Positions 1-9,411 of a stretch of 64,000 nt of DNA are shown here, one piece after another. The stretch is from Hahella chejuensis KCTC 2396 (lineage in GTDB: Bacteria > Pseudomonadota > Gammaproteobacteria > Pseudomonadales > Oleiphilaceae): contig NC_007645.1 in NCBI RefSeq assembly GCF_000012985.1, positions 3,688,501 through 3,752,500 of the forward strand, written 5' to 3'. A program made the position numbers and the translations under genes. The first letter of the stretch is position 1; each line of letters opens with the position of its first letter. The notes under the pieces are model-generated. The model had not been told where the DNA came from. It worked only from the letters and a program-made list of their open reading frames with translations, and did not search any database.

Positions 1-2
1 TC

Positions 3-767
3 CACGGACATATTTCCGTCACCGGTTACTTCTCCGGTAAAGACCCCGCGTTCGGCTTGATCGGCAACACCGTTGGCGCCTGGTCGTCGCCGGATCAGTT
101 GATTACTTATATCAACTACGGCGGCGGCTACGAGCTCATGAACGAGCTGTACGAACCCTATGGCGTCAAATTCGTGGGCGGCGGCGCCACGGGACTGGAA
201 GCGTTCGTCTCCAAGAAACCATTGAATGGCGTGGCGGACTTAAAAGGCCTGAAACTACGAGCGCCGGAAGGGCTGGTGCAGTCGGTGTTCGCCGCCGCGG
301 GGGCGGCTCCGGTGAACCTGCCCGGCTCGGAAGTGTTCACCGCCTTGAGCAAAGGGGTGATCGACGCAGCGGATTACACCGTGTTCTCCACCAACCAGGA
401 GGCGGGCATGAACGATGTGGCGCCGCATCCGGTATACCCAGGCTTCCATTCCCTGCCCTTGCTGGAAATCGCCATGGGTATGAAGCAGTGGGACAAGCTG
501 CCGGCGGACATTCAGGAGATCCTCACCACCTCCGCCCGGGATTTCGCTCATGACATCAGCACACAGCTGCGTATGGCGGATATCGAGGCGGTCAAAACCG
601 CACGCGCCAATCCCAAAATCACCATCCATGACTGGCCGGCGGAAGAGCGTAAGAAATTCCGCGAAATCGCCCGCAGTCAGTGGGAGGAATTCGCCAAGCA
701 ATCTCCCAACGCCAAGAAGGTCTATGAATCCGTGACCACTTATCTGAAGCAACAAGGGCTGCTATAG
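3..767 (+). CDS. dctP: TRAP transporter substrate-binding protein, DctP family (5' end missing)
   Basis: The reading frame is open to the left edge, so the signal peptide and first domain are missing; a TTG at 57 is internal. The remaining roughly 255 residues match the second half of DctP-type periplasmic binding proteins. There is a G-x-x-x-F-V-S-x-K segment, the LKGLKLRAPEG strand-turn that carries the conserved substrate-carboxylate Arg of the family, and the GVIDAADYTVFSTNQ segment. It should capture an organic or sugar acid in the periplasm and hand it to the DctQM permease encoded next. Gluconokinase and a LacI regulator downstream suggest gluconate or a related aldonate as ligand; that is inference from context. 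Confidence 0.9.
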   Translation, partial: HGHISVTGYFSGKDPAFGLIGNTVGAWSSPDQLITYINYGGGYELMNELYEPYGVKFVGGGATGLEAFVSKKPLNGVADLKGLKLRAPEGLVQSVFAAAGAAPVNLPGSEVFTALSKGVIDAADYTVFSTNQEAGMNDVAPHPVYPGFHSLPLLEIAMGMKQWDKLPADIQEILTTSARDFAHDISTQLRMADIEAVKTARANPKITIHDWPAEERKKFREIARSQWEEFAKQSPNAKKVYESVTTYLKQQGLL

Positions 768-852
768 CCCACTGGCGTCAAACTTCCCAACTGTGCCTAT
801 GGGCGAGCGCAGGCCGCATTGACCGGCGTCGCCCTGATTCAGGAGCCGCTTT

Positions 853-1437
853 ATGTCCGATCTGATGCAAGAGCTGGAGGAGGCGAGAACGCCCGCTCCG
901 GCCAATCCGCTCGACCGCTGCATCAACTGGCTGGGCCGCCAACTCAGTCTGCTGTTTATTCTGGTCGTAGTGATTTCCTTCTATGAAGTGGCCATGCGTT
1001 ACGTGTTCAATTCGCCCACTATCTGGGTGCACGAAACCGCCACCTTTATTGGGGCGGCGCTGTTCGTCGTCGGCGGCCTCTATGCCTTCGCCAACGACCA
1101 GCATGTGCGGGTAGTGGTGATCTACGACGCCGTCGGCCCCAAAGTCCGCGCCTGGCTGAAACTGTTGCATCATCTGCTGGGGCTGAGCTTCTGCGGCATG
1201 ATGATCTACGGCTCCTGGTTCATGGCGCAAAAGGCCTGGTTCGCGCCCTGGGGCGACCTGCGACTGGAATCCTCCGGCTCCGCCTGGAATCCGCACTTCC
1301 CCGCGTATCTGAAAGGTCTGATATTCGCCGCGTTTTGCATACTGGCGGTGCAAATGATTCTGCACCTGATCCGCGATCTCAGACGACTGTTCGCCATTAA
1401 CAATCCGTCCGCCAAGGAGACGTCCGAGGATGTTTGA
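853..1437 (+). CDS. dctQ: TRAP transporter small permease, DctQ family
   Basis: 194 residues with four hydrophobic segments, the usual size and topology of the small TRAP permease. The conserved region around the second helix is visible (EVAMRYVFNSPTIWVHE), followed by the short segment with Asn-Asp-Gln-His-Val-Arg typical of DctQ. It forms the membrane complex with the large permease and receives substrate from the binding protein upstream. The ATG has the purine-rich CAGGAGCC just upstream. The gene overlaps the next one by 8 bases, so translation is probably coupled. Confidence 0.92.
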   Translation: MSDLMQELEEARTPAPANPLDRCINWLGRQLSLLFILVVVISFYEVAMRYVFNSPTIWVHETATFIGAALFVVGGLYAFANDQHVRVVVIYDAVGPKVRAWLKLLHHLLGLSFCGMMIYGSWFMAQKAWFAPWGDLRLESSGSAWNPHFPAYLKGLIFAAFCILAVQMILHLIRDLRRLFAINNPSAKETSEDV

Positions 1438-2752
1438 TTTATCTTCCATCGGCATCGCCTACGGCAGTCTGCTGATGCTGGTTATGTTGATCGTTTTGCT
1501 GCTTACCGGCATGCAACTGGCGTTCGCCACCGGGCTGGTGGCGCTGACCTTCGCCCTGGGCTGGTTCGGCCCGCAGGCGCTGCCTCTGGTCAGCAGCCGC
1601 ATGTACAGTTTTGTCGGCAGTTACGTCTTTCTGGCGGTGCCCATGTTTGTGTTGATGGCCGCCCTGCTCGATCACTCAGGCATCGCCCGCGACCTGTTCG
1701 ACGCCATGAACCGGTTGGGCCGCAAGGTCCGCGGCGGCGTGGCGGTGCAGACGCTGGTTGTAGCGGTCATTCTCGCTTCCATGTCCGGCGTCATCGGCGG
1801 TGAAACCGTGTTGCTGGGCCTGCTGGCGCTGCCGCAGATGCTGCGTCTGCGTTATCACCGTCGTCTGGCCATCGGCGTCACCTGCGCCGGCGGCGCCTTA
1901 GGCACCATGCTGCCCCCCAGTATCGTGTTGATCATTTACGGGCTGACCGCCAATGTGTCTATCGGCGACCTGTTCAAAGGCGCCTTTGCGCCGGCGTTGA
2001 TCCTGGCGGCGCTGTATATCCTCTATGTGCTCGCCGCCGCCAAGTTACGTCCTGACTGGGCGCCCTTGCCATCCGATCACGCCGACGAGGAGCCCGAGCC
2101 AACGCCTCCGAACTGGACCAAAGCGCTGATGTTTCCGATCCTCACCGTCGCGGTGGTGCTGGGCAGTATCTACACTGGCGTTGCGTCCATCACCGAGGCG
2201 TCCGCGCTGGGCGTAGTCGGCATCGCCCTCAGCGCGCTGATTCGCGGCGAACTGAACGCCACCATGCTGAAGCAAAGCTGCATCACCACCTTGCGTAGCT
2301 GCGGCATGATCATCTGGATCGGCATCGGCGCCACCGCCCTGGTGGGCGTCTACAACCTGATGGGCGGTATCGATTTTGTGCGGGAGAGCATCTTGTCCTT
2401 CAGCGATAGCGATGGTCTCACCACCATTCTATTGATGATGGCCATTCTGCTGGTGCTGGGCATGTTTCTCGACTGGGTGGGCGTGGCCTTGCTGACCATG
2501 CCGATCTTCGTGCCCATCGTGGTGGAGCTGGGCTATAACCCGATCTGGTTTGGCGTGGTGTTCTGCATGAACATGCAGGTGTCGTTTCTGTCGCCGCCAT
2601 TCGGGCCCGCCGCGTTCTACCTCAAGTCTGTAGCGCCCAAGGACATCTCCCTGGGTGAGATATTTATTTCCCTGCTGCCCTTTATCGGGTTGCAATTAAT
2701 CGCTCTGGCGCTACTGATCGCCTTCCCGCAACTGGCGTTATGGTGGGCGTAA
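1430..2752 (+). CDS. dctM: TRAP transporter large permease, DctM family
   Basis: 440 residues, normal length for the 12-helix DctM subunit that moves substrate with sodium or protons. Family hallmarks are visible: a GGALGTMLPPSI loop near residue 155, the SITEASALGVVG helix near residue 250, and the C-terminal segment FLSPPFGPAAFYLK near residue 385. It overlaps dctQ by 8 bases, and its TAA stop overlaps a possible ATG of the gluconokinase gene (TAATG at 2750-2754). Transporter and kinase therefore appear to form one transcript. Confidence 0.94.
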   Translation: MFDLSSIGIAYGSLLMLVMLIVLLLTGMQLAFATGLVALTFALGWFGPQALPLVSSRMYSFVGSYVFLAVPMFVLMAALLDHSGIARDLFDAMNRLGRKVRGGVAVQTLVVAVILASMSGVIGGETVLLGLLALPQMLRLRYHRRLAIGVTCAGGALGTMLPPSIVLIIYGLTANVSIGDLFKGAFAPALILAALYILYVLAAAKLRPDWAPLPSDHADEEPEPTPPNWTKALMFPILTVAVVLGSIYTGVASITEASALGVVGIALSALIRGELNATMLKQSCITTLRSCGMIIWIGIGATALVGVYNLMGGIDFVRESILSFSDSDGLTTILLMMAILLVLGMFLDWVGVALLTMPIFVPIVVELGYNPIWFGVVFCMNMQVSFLSPPFGPAAFYLKSVAPKDISLGEIFISLLPFIGLQLIALALLIAFPQLALWWA

Positions 2753-3357
2753 TGGACAGGAAGCCCCACCCGATGGAATCCCGTACAGAAACCCGCGATG
2801 CCCGCTTAGAAAAGAGAGAAAACAGTTTGAAAATAGTCGTAATGGGCGTGTCCGGTTGCGGTAAAAGCCGCATCGGCGCCGCCCTGGCGCAACGCCTGGA
2901 TTTGCCCTTCTTCGACGCTGATGATTTTCACAGCGCCGCCAACGTAGAAAAAATGGCCCGTGGCGCGCCGCTTACCGACGCCGACCGTGCGCAATGGTTG
3001 ACGGATCTGTCGGCGCTGATCCAACGTGAACCAAGTCTCGTGTTGGCCTGTTCCGCTTTGAAAGCAGAGTATCGGGGTCTGCTGCGCGCAGGCGCGCCCG
3101 GTTTGCAGTATGTTTATTTACAAGGAGATTTTGATACGATCCTGCAACGCCTGAGCCAGCGCCGCGGCCATTATTTCAAAGGTCCCGACATGCTGTTGAG
3201 TCAGTTCACCGCGCTGGAGGAGCCTGCTGCCGATGAAGCTATCCTTATTGATATCCGCCAGTCTGCGGAAGAGGTGCTGACGGCTTGTTTACAGGCGCTG
3301 GATGATATGGGTTCATCGCGGAGCCATCCCGCATCAGATTCAAAGGGAACGCAGTGA
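2752..3357 (+). CDS. gntK: Gluconokinase
   Basis: Phosphorylates D-gluconate to 6-phosphogluconate, feeding the pentose-phosphate and Entner-Doudoroff routes. A Walker A motif GVSGCGKS lies near the N-terminus, followed by the DADDFH motif and the NVEKMARGAPLTDADRAQWL segment diagnostic of the GntK/shikimate-kinase-like family. ACSALKAEYR and the lid segment QRRGHYF are also present. The start is uncertain: ATG at 2740, ATG at 2752 (overlapping the dctM stop) and ATG at 2773 (after AGGAAG) are in frame, and TTG at 2827 would put the P-loop at the usual distance from the N-terminus. The gene overlaps the next regulator by 4 bases. Confidence 0.93.
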   Translation: MDRKPHPMESRTETRDARLEKRENSLKIVVMGVSGCGKSRIGAALAQRLDLPFFDADDFHSAANVEKMARGAPLTDADRAQWLTDLSALIQREPSLVLACSALKAEYRGLLRAGAPGLQYVYLQGDFDTILQRLSQRRGHYFKGPDMLLSQFTALEEPAADEAILIDIRQSAEEVLTACLQALDDMGSSRSHPASDSKGTQ

Positions 3358-4349
3358 AAAAAAGAAGACCTACGCTACAGGACATCGCCGACCAGGTCGG
3401 CGCCACCAAGATGACGGTAAGCCGTTGCCTGCGACAACCGGAACTGGTTTCTGAGCCCCTGCGCCACAAGATCCAGACGGCGGTGCGGGAGTTAGGCTAC
3501 ATCCCCAACCGGGCGCCGGATATTTTGTCCAAGTCCCGCAGTCACGCCATCGGCGTGCTGATCCCGTCCCTCACCAATCAGGTGTTTTCCGATGTGATCC
3601 GCGGCATTGAGCAGGTGACGGAGAGCCGCGGCTATCATTTGATGTTCACCCATTACGGCTACAGTCCAGAGCTGGAGGAGCAGAATCTCGCCAACTTGCT
3701 CGCCTACAACGTGGATGGAGTGATCATGTCCGAAAGCCGGCATACAGAGCGCGCTCTGCAGATGATCAGAACCGCCGGAACGCCAACCGTGGAAATCATG
3801 GACACCCGCAGTCCCGCGCTGGATCAGGCCATTGGCTTTGATAACGTGCAGGCCGCCTACGATATGACCCGCACGTTGATTCAACGTGGATACCGTCGCA
3901 CCGCCTATCTCTCGGTTCGACTCGACACCCGCACGCTACAGCGTCAGGAGGGCTATCAACAGGCCATGCGCGACGCGGGGCTGGCGCCGCGCACCATGCA
4001 ATACGCCGCACGCTCGTCTTTTAGTGTGGGAGCGCATTTGATGACCCGCATTCTGGATGAAATGCCGGAGACCGACGCTATCTTCTGCACCAATGACGAC
4101 GTCGCCATCGGCGCCTATTTCGAATGCCTGCGGCGCGGCATCAAAGTCCCCCAGGAAATGGCCATCGCCGGCTTCCACGGCCACGACGTCGGCCAGGTGA
4201 TGACCCCACAACTCGCCAGCGTCCTCACCCCCCGCCACGAAATGGGTGCCCTCGCCGCCGAAGCCCTCCTCGCCCGCCTGGAAGGCCAACCAGACTTCGA
4301 ATCCGTGATAGATTTGGGGTATGTGATCTCTCCGGGAGGGACGATTTGA
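3354..4349 (+). CDS. gntR: LacI-family transcriptional regulator, GntR-type (gluconate operon repressor)
   Basis: 331 residues with an N-terminal LacI helix-turn-helix (LQDIADQVGATKMTVSRCL, residues 6-24) and hinge (SRSHAIGVLIP). A periplasmic-binding-protein-like effector domain follows and ends with the usual C-terminal strand. It starts with GTG overlapping the gluconokinase stop (GTGA). Closest in style to E. coli GntR, which is relieved by gluconate; its place at the end of the TRAP-kinase operon supports local control of that operon. I did not find a convincing operator because the promoter of the operon lies left of the window. Confidence 0.92.
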   Translation: MKKRRPTLQDIADQVGATKMTVSRCLRQPELVSEPLRHKIQTAVRELGYIPNRAPDILSKSRSHAIGVLIPSLTNQVFSDVIRGIEQVTESRGYHLMFTHYGYSPELEEQNLANLLAYNVDGVIMSESRHTERALQMIRTAGTPTVEIMDTRSPALDQAIGFDNVQAAYDMTRTLIQRGYRRTAYLSVRLDTRTLQRQEGYQQAMRDAGLAPRTMQYAARSSFSVGAHLMTRILDEMPETDAIFCTNDDVAIGAYFECLRRGIKVPQEMAIAGFHGHDVGQVMTPQLASVLTPRHEMGALAAEALLARLEGQPDFESVIDLGYVISPGGTI

Positions 4350-4537
4350 GGGAGGGGGGCGTGGAGCGTCCCTTTGGTTGGAGCCTGCAAGGAGCAAACA
4401 CACCACAAATATTCTTCACGGCGTTGAAGGTAATCTCTCTCTAAAAACGCCTTATATTCTGCTTATACAGCCTCGCTCCAGCAGCGTTCCGGCTCAGAGA
4501 GCGAGCCCTCTATGCATCTGTCTAAAGGAGAAGAAAG

Positions 4538-5086
4538 ATGGCGAGCGGATTAGGTGTTTTGGTAACGAGCGGAGACAGTCAGATCGGCGATATCTTCTCA
4601 GCGCTTGAAGGCGCTTTGGATCGGACGACATGGCGCAGCTCCACCCTTCTGAATGAACGCAACGGCGACGGCAAGCTTCCGCTGGTGCTGCTTGGCCACG
4701 CCAACGAACTTCGATTCAAAATCAACTCCAGCGAACGCAAAACCGGCGCAGATATCGTCAAGCACTTAGTGACGACACGCATGTTAACCCCTTCAAAATT
4801 CGGATTTGTCTTCCTGGCCGGGTGCCGCGGCGCGCACACCAATCGAGAAGGACTTTATATCGACGTCGGCAACGCCATCGGCCTGCCAGTGCTGGCGTCC
4901 ACCACCTCGGTCAGCATGGGAAGATCAGGAAGCAAAGTGTCATTCACTCCCATCGAAAACGGCGAATGGAAAGTCTACTATCCAGATGAAGGTGTGGTGT
5001 ACAACCTCCGACTCGAACGCTGCAAACATTTCCGGGACGTACTGGCGTCGGTGGAAATCCAGGTGAACGACGCGGCGTCGTTTTGA
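4538..5086 (+). CDS. Protein with possible caspase-like (clan CD/C80-type) fold
   Basis: 182 residues after a strong ribosome site (AAAGGAGAAGAAAG). I do not recognise a named family. Two hydrophobic strands each end in a candidate catalytic residue: LVLLGHA (His54) and FVFLAGCRG (Cys96). After the second comes a segment reading as 'assigned to a set, genuine or fake, so make another' in caspase-like inositol-phosphate-activated proteases (DVGNAIGLPVLAST, 110-123). This strand-His / strand-Cys order is the clan CD pattern, but no substrate or partner is encoded nearby. There is no signal peptide. GC content is close to the backbone, so it is probably native. Function unknown; the catalytic reading is inference. 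Confidence 0.6.
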   Translation: MASGLGVLVTSGDSQIGDIFSALEGALDRTTWRSSTLLNERNGDGKLPLVLLGHANELRFKINSSERKTGADIVKHLVTTRMLTPSKFGFVFLAGCRGAHTNREGLYIDVGNAIGLPVLASTTSVSMGRSGSKVSFTPIENGEWKVYYPDEGVVYNLRLERCKHFRDVLASVEIQVNDAASF

Positions 5087-5107
5087 GTTGAAATCCAATT
5101 GGTGGAT

Positions 5108-5134
5108 TCGAGGGGAGTTCGCTCCCTTCATTTA
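5108..5134 (+). terminator. Possible terminator after the caspase-like gene
   Basis: A GGGAG-TTCG-CTCCC hairpin is followed by the weak T-rich tract CATTTAT, 25-45 bases past the stop codon. The tail is poor, so this is a modest call. Confidence 0.4.
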
Positions 5135-5272
5135 TCTAATAACTCGGTTATAACCACCACTAAAACACATTAGATATAGTCAACGCCTCAACAACTTACG
5201 CAACATCAGAGAGCTCTTTTACATTTAAATAAAATAACATATTAGAAATATATCTTGACACAATGAATAGCC

Positions 5273-6967
5273 CTAGGCCCAGGTTTCCCTCACCCACTTA
5301 ATAATATTTTTCTCTCTTTCCTCAATTTGCTCATTAGCCCACCCTCCTTCACTTATCATATTAGCCACTTCCGTTGCACAGTGTAGTCCAGTGCTTCGAT
5401 AACTTTCCGCCTTATCCACGGGGTCTTTGTCAGCCAACACTGAGTTTAAGCCGGGAGGCAGTAGAAGCAAGTTACCAAGACGGTGAACAAATATTCCTGG
5501 TTGCCCTGGCTCGATATACTCCAAAGCCCCCTTTGACTGAGGAAATATATGTTCAATAGATTTAGCTGCACTTGCTTCCCAAATTCGAGCCCATTGTTCG
5601 TTACTAAAATCCTGACCTTTATTTTCAGATAAATGCTCTTCATATCGGTAAAGAAGATATCTCAGCTCTTCTTCCCAGCCTTCATAGCAGTTTTCATTTT
5701 GAAGCTGCCTAATTGCTTCATTTATATCGTGCTCTTTTCCTTCACTAAATCGGTCTAATCGCTGCTTGACTTCCTCAGAAGTAATTCGAGGAGTATTCAA
5801 AACATCCCAAGCCAGCCGGACGTAATCTCCTATAGCAGTTCTTGCGTCCTTCGCACACAGCCCGTAGACACGAAAAGACGTTTTTTCCCACTTGTCTAAA
5901 AGTAAGCGCTTCTCTTCATCTGAAAAGCTAGAGAGTAGAATTGAGACTGCCAGTAAGCGTGCTTGCGCAATATTTGTTACCGCTTTTGAGCGAAAGGTAT
6001 CTCCAAGAAAACTGTCAACAGCCTTTGCGACTTCCAGCAGCCAATATGATAATTTGATGGATTTTTCAGCCTTTCCGTCACATAGTTCCATAAACAGTTG
6101 AACTGCTGACTCTTCACTGTGAGGTTTGCTGGGGCGGTTTTTCGACTTAAGTGATGCTGCAAACTTCAGAGCCTCACCGCTTAGTCCTTGACGGAGTCCT
6201 ATCGCCTCATAAATATTTCCCCAAATATTATGCAACTCTTCAATATGCTCATTAACATTGCCCATACTTTTCTGGAATGCAACTCCCATAAGCATGCTTT
6301 TCAGTCTATCCAGCCATGAAACTCTAAGCCCTCGATTATTAAGCACTTCAAAAACTGTATAGACAGTTTCTTCATTATCTATTTCATGAAATATAAAAGT
6401 TAGCTGATTTTTAATAATTCTTAACAACTCTATTTTGTCTTCCCAAGCAGAAACAAAATTGTCGCAGTCTTCAATGGCACTCAGTATCTCACGGTCCGCT
6501 ATGGTCCTCACTCCTTTTATATCAACCCGCTCACCCGACCTAATATAGTTGGAGAAGTAATGACTTTTATCATGATTTGTCTGTAACAACACTAAACTCA
6601 GTTCATCTTGCTTAACTAGCAGCTCCTCCAATTCGCTTGCAAGCTTTTTTTCATCTTTTATTCTTCTATCTAAGTTTTGTTCTATTGCTTTCAACAAGAT
6701 AACCAGTGTTGTAATTCTCTGCTGACCATCTACAACTTCCACAACACGATATTGATCAGTAACTATCGTTGTCAAACCCCGCCTTAAGCCGACTACTGTC
6801 GCCATAAAATGATTAGACTCAGAATTCCCCCTTAACATCTTAATATCATTAAACATATCCTCGCGCTGCTTCCTGTGCCACGAATATGCTCTTTGATAAC
6901 GAGGAATCCGGAAAAGACGGTTTGTCAACAATGTAGATAGATTTGTAAATTGTGGCTGAATATCCAT
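5273..6967 (-). CDS. DUF262/DUF1524 domain protein, GmrSD-like nuclease (possible defence gene)
   Basis: 564 residues from the ATG at 6967, which has GGAG eight bases upstream; a GTG at 6997 would add ten. The N-terminal DUF262 (ParB/Srx-like NTPase fold) carries RIPRYQRAYSW and VDGQQRITTL. The C-terminal DUF1524 is an HNH-type nuclease with SIEHIFPQ and HRLGNLLLLP. This is the fused GmrSD architecture used by type IV restriction enzymes and several phage-defence proteins that cleave modified DNA. It stands alone in an AT-rich stretch with no methyltransferase beside it, consistent with horizontal acquisition. Anti-phage activity is inference from family and context. Confidence 0.88.
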   Translation of the reverse strand: MDIQPQFTNLSTLLTNRLFRIPRYQRAYSWHRKQREDMFNDIKMLRGNSESNHFMATVVGLRRGLTTIVTDQYRVVEVVDGQQRITTLVILLKAIEQNLDRRIKDEKKLASELEELLVKQDELSLVLLQTNHDKSHYFSNYIRSGERVDIKGVRTIADREILSAIEDCDNFVSAWEDKIELLRIIKNQLTFIFHEIDNEETVYTVFEVLNNRGLRVSWLDRLKSMLMGVAFQKSMGNVNEHIEELHNIWGNIYEAIGLRQGLSGEALKFAASLKSKNRPSKPHSEESAVQLFMELCDGKAEKSIKLSYWLLEVAKAVDSFLGDTFRSKAVTNIAQARLLAVSILLSSFSDEEKRLLLDKWEKTSFRVYGLCAKDARTAIGDYVRLAWDVLNTPRITSEEVKQRLDRFSEGKEHDINEAIRQLQNENCYEGWEEELRYLLYRYEEHLSENKGQDFSNEQWARIWEASAAKSIEHIFPQSKGALEYIEPGQPGIFVHRLGNLLLLPPGLNSVLADKDPVDKAESYRSTGLHCATEVANMISEGGWANEQIEEREKNIIKWVRETWA

Positions 6968-7251
6968 ATTTTTGTCTCCAACGCTAGCTATGCTCACAAT
7001 TCTGGTACGCTAATTAACGCAATGATCTAGCAAAATATAGCAGGATATTGGAAGTTCGCATCCCACAATCCCCCGAATTAGCATAATACTGTAGATGCTC
7101 CTAACCTTAGAGTATGTGAACATCCTCTAAGGTCCCCATAACTTTGTAGTCTTTACCCTCCCCCCATTAACAATCCGTTAGGTCTCCTCCCTCGTATAAA
7201 AATTATCCTAAAATAGGCAGACTACTCTCACGGATACGTCAGGTCGGCGCC

Positions 7252-9411
7252 ATGGTTGTGTTGACGGTGGTTCCCAGGCAGTGGCATTTCATACTTCGGG
7301 TTTGCGGAGCCCTGTTACTTTGGGTGATGGCGGGCTTTGCCTCGGCTGCCGACAGCGCCACGGGCGAGCATATCCGGGTGCAGTTGGTCAGTGAATGGGA
7401 CGGTGTGGCGCCGGGGCGGACCCATTGGGTCGGGGTGATTCTTGAGCCGGACCCGCACTGGCATACCTATTGGCGCAATCCGGGGGATTCTGGAGAGCCG
7501 CCTACCCTCACCTGGCGCCTGCCGCCAACCATTCAGGCCGGCGATATTCAGTGGCCGCTTCCTGACGAAATTCCAGTCGCCCATCTCACCAACTACGGAT
7601 ACTCCGGCGCACACTTGCTGATGGTTCCGCTACAAGTTGGCGAGCTGTCGCAGTCCAACGCAGATATTTCCGTGGATATCTCCTGGCTGGTTTGCCGGGA
7701 AGACTGCATCCCCGGCTGGGCGACTTTGTCTATGAACCTTCCCGTCGAGGCGGAACCGTCGCCAAGCGAGCATCATCCGTTGTTTGAGCAGACCCGGCTG
7801 AACTTACCGGCGCAGGAAATCATTTCCGCTCGCTATGAAGTCACCGATTCTCATCTGGTCCTCGCATTCACAGCGCCCAAGGCGGGCCCCTGGCGCGCAC
7901 TGCCTTTGGAAGGCAATGTCGTTGTACACGGCGCGTCTCAACAGTTGATTCGGGACGGCGACGTCACCCGGCTTCTGACGCCCCGCTCAGAGTACCTGTC
8001 CGCAAAGGGGCAACCTATCGCATTCCTGCTCACCAACGGCGAGCAGGGTTACTACCTGCATAGCGAGTACAACGCTGGCGCGAGCGTAAAAGAGACATCC
8101 CAGGGGGGAATTGAGAGCCTATCTCTGTGGCTGCTGATGTTAATGGCGTTCGCCGGCGGCCTGATTCTTAATCTGATGCCCTGTGTGCTGCCGGTGTTGT
8201 CCATCAAGGCGCTCGGGTTGCGTCAAGGACATCACACGCTTATGCACAAACTGGCTTACGCGTTTGGCGTATGGGGCAGCTTCATGGCTTTCGCCGCGAT
8301 CATTGTGGCGCTCAAGTCCGCAGGATCGGAGGTGGGCTGGGGATTTCATATGCAGAATCCGATAGTCATCGGATTGCTGTCCTTCCTGTTTCTGTTTATC
8401 GCGCTGAATCTGATGGATCTGGCCCCGGTTGGCGGACGACTGGCCGGGATGGGCCAGTCACTGACGCAAGGCGACAGTGCTCAAAGTCAGTTTTTCACCG
8501 GCGTCCTCGCAGTGCTGGTCGCCAGCCCTTGCACGGCGCCGTTTATGGCAGCGGCGATTGGCGTCGCTCTGGTCAGCGACGCCCTGATGGTATTCATTAT
8601 TTTCACGGCGCTGGCGTTGGGGTTCGCGCTGCCCTTATCGTTAATCTATTTCATTCCCGCGCTGCAACGACGCCTGCCCAGACCCGGCCCCTGGATGAAT
8701 ACATTCCGGCAATTTCTGGCGTTTCCCATGCTGGCCACGGTGTTGTGGCTGGCATGGATATACCAGCAACAGACCAGCGCCTATGCGCACTTATGGCTGA
8801 TGATCGCGCTACTGGGTCTGGGTTTCTGGGCCTGGAGTCGCCAACATTTGGCCAGGCTTCCCTCTTGGCTGGTTGCCGTGGCGACGCTCGCCGTCATGTC
8901 ACAGCCTTTGAGGCTGGCGCAGACATCGCAGGACGCGAGTCCGCCGCAGGCCGCACAGGCGTTCAGCGAACACAAGCTGGCGACCCTGCGCGCCCGGGGC
9001 GCAGTGGTGGTGGTGAATATGACCGCAGACTGGTGCATCACCTGCAAAGTGAACGAACAAGTGGCGTTTTCCTCCGGCCAGGTGCAGACCTTGCTGGAAT
9101 CGGAAAACGTCCACTATCTGGTGGGAGACTGGACCAACAGGAATGATGAGATCTTCGGCTACCTGCAACGCTATGGCCGCGCCGGCGTACCGCTGTATGT
9201 GGTGTACGCGGGCATGGCTGACGGACAGGTGCTGCCGCAGCTTCTCACGCCGGAGTTGTTGATCCGAGGCATTGAACAGGCGAAAGAGGAGATCCGTTAT
9301 GAAAGTCAGGCTGTTGTTACAGGCACTCTCGGCGTTAACGCTGGCGGCCAGTGTATGGACGCAGGCGGCGCCGAAAATAGACGTTCAGGCGCCCGGTTTC
9401 AGCGCTATTGA
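7252..9411 (+). CDS. DsbD-family thiol:disulfide interchange protein
   Basis: 719 residues. A signal peptide (about 1-32) precedes a periplasmic beta-sandwich domain like DsbD-alpha with a WLVCREDCIPG cysteine pair. Next come eight CcdA-type membrane helices with the two transport cysteines (LMPCVLPVLS and ASPCTAPFMAA), then a C-terminal thioredoxin domain with TADWCITCK. It passes electrons from cytoplasmic thioredoxin to periplasmic partners, probably including the thioredoxin-like protein encoded next. The frame runs 113 bases into that gene, so the last 38 or so residues look like out-of-frame tail after IEQAKEEIR. Either the native stop was lost or a small indel is present. Confidence 0.92.
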   Translation: MVVLTVVPRQWHFILRVCGALLLWVMAGFASAADSATGEHIRVQLVSEWDGVAPGRTHWVGVILEPDPHWHTYWRNPGDSGEPPTLTWRLPPTIQAGDIQWPLPDEIPVAHLTNYGYSGAHLLMVPLQVGELSQSNADISVDISWLVCREDCIPGWATLSMNLPVEAEPSPSEHHPLFEQTRLNLPAQEIISARYEVTDSHLVLAFTAPKAGPWRALPLEGNVVVHGASQQLIRDGDVTRLLTPRSEYLSAKGQPIAFLLTNGEQGYYLHSEYNAGASVKETSQGGIESLSLWLLMLMAFAGGLILNLMPCVLPVLSIKALGLRQGHHTLMHKLAYAFGVWGSFMAFAAIIVALKSAGSEVGWGFHMQNPIVIGLLSFLFLFIALNLMDLAPVGGRLAGMGQSLTQGDSAQSQFFTGVLAVLVASPCTAPFMAAAIGVALVSDALMVFIIFTALALGFALPLSLIYFIPALQRRLPRPGPWMNTFRQFLAFPMLATVLWLAWIYQQQTSAYAHLWLMIALLGLGFWAWSRQHLARLPSWLVAVATLAVMSQPLRLAQTSQDASPPQAAQAFSEHKLATLRARGAVVVVNMTADWCITCKVNEQVAFSSGQVQTLLESENVHYLVGDWTNRNDEIFGYLQRYGRAGVPLYVVYAGMADGQVLPQLLTPELLIRGIEQAKEEIRYESQAVVTGTLGVNAGGQCMDAGGAENRRSGARFQRY

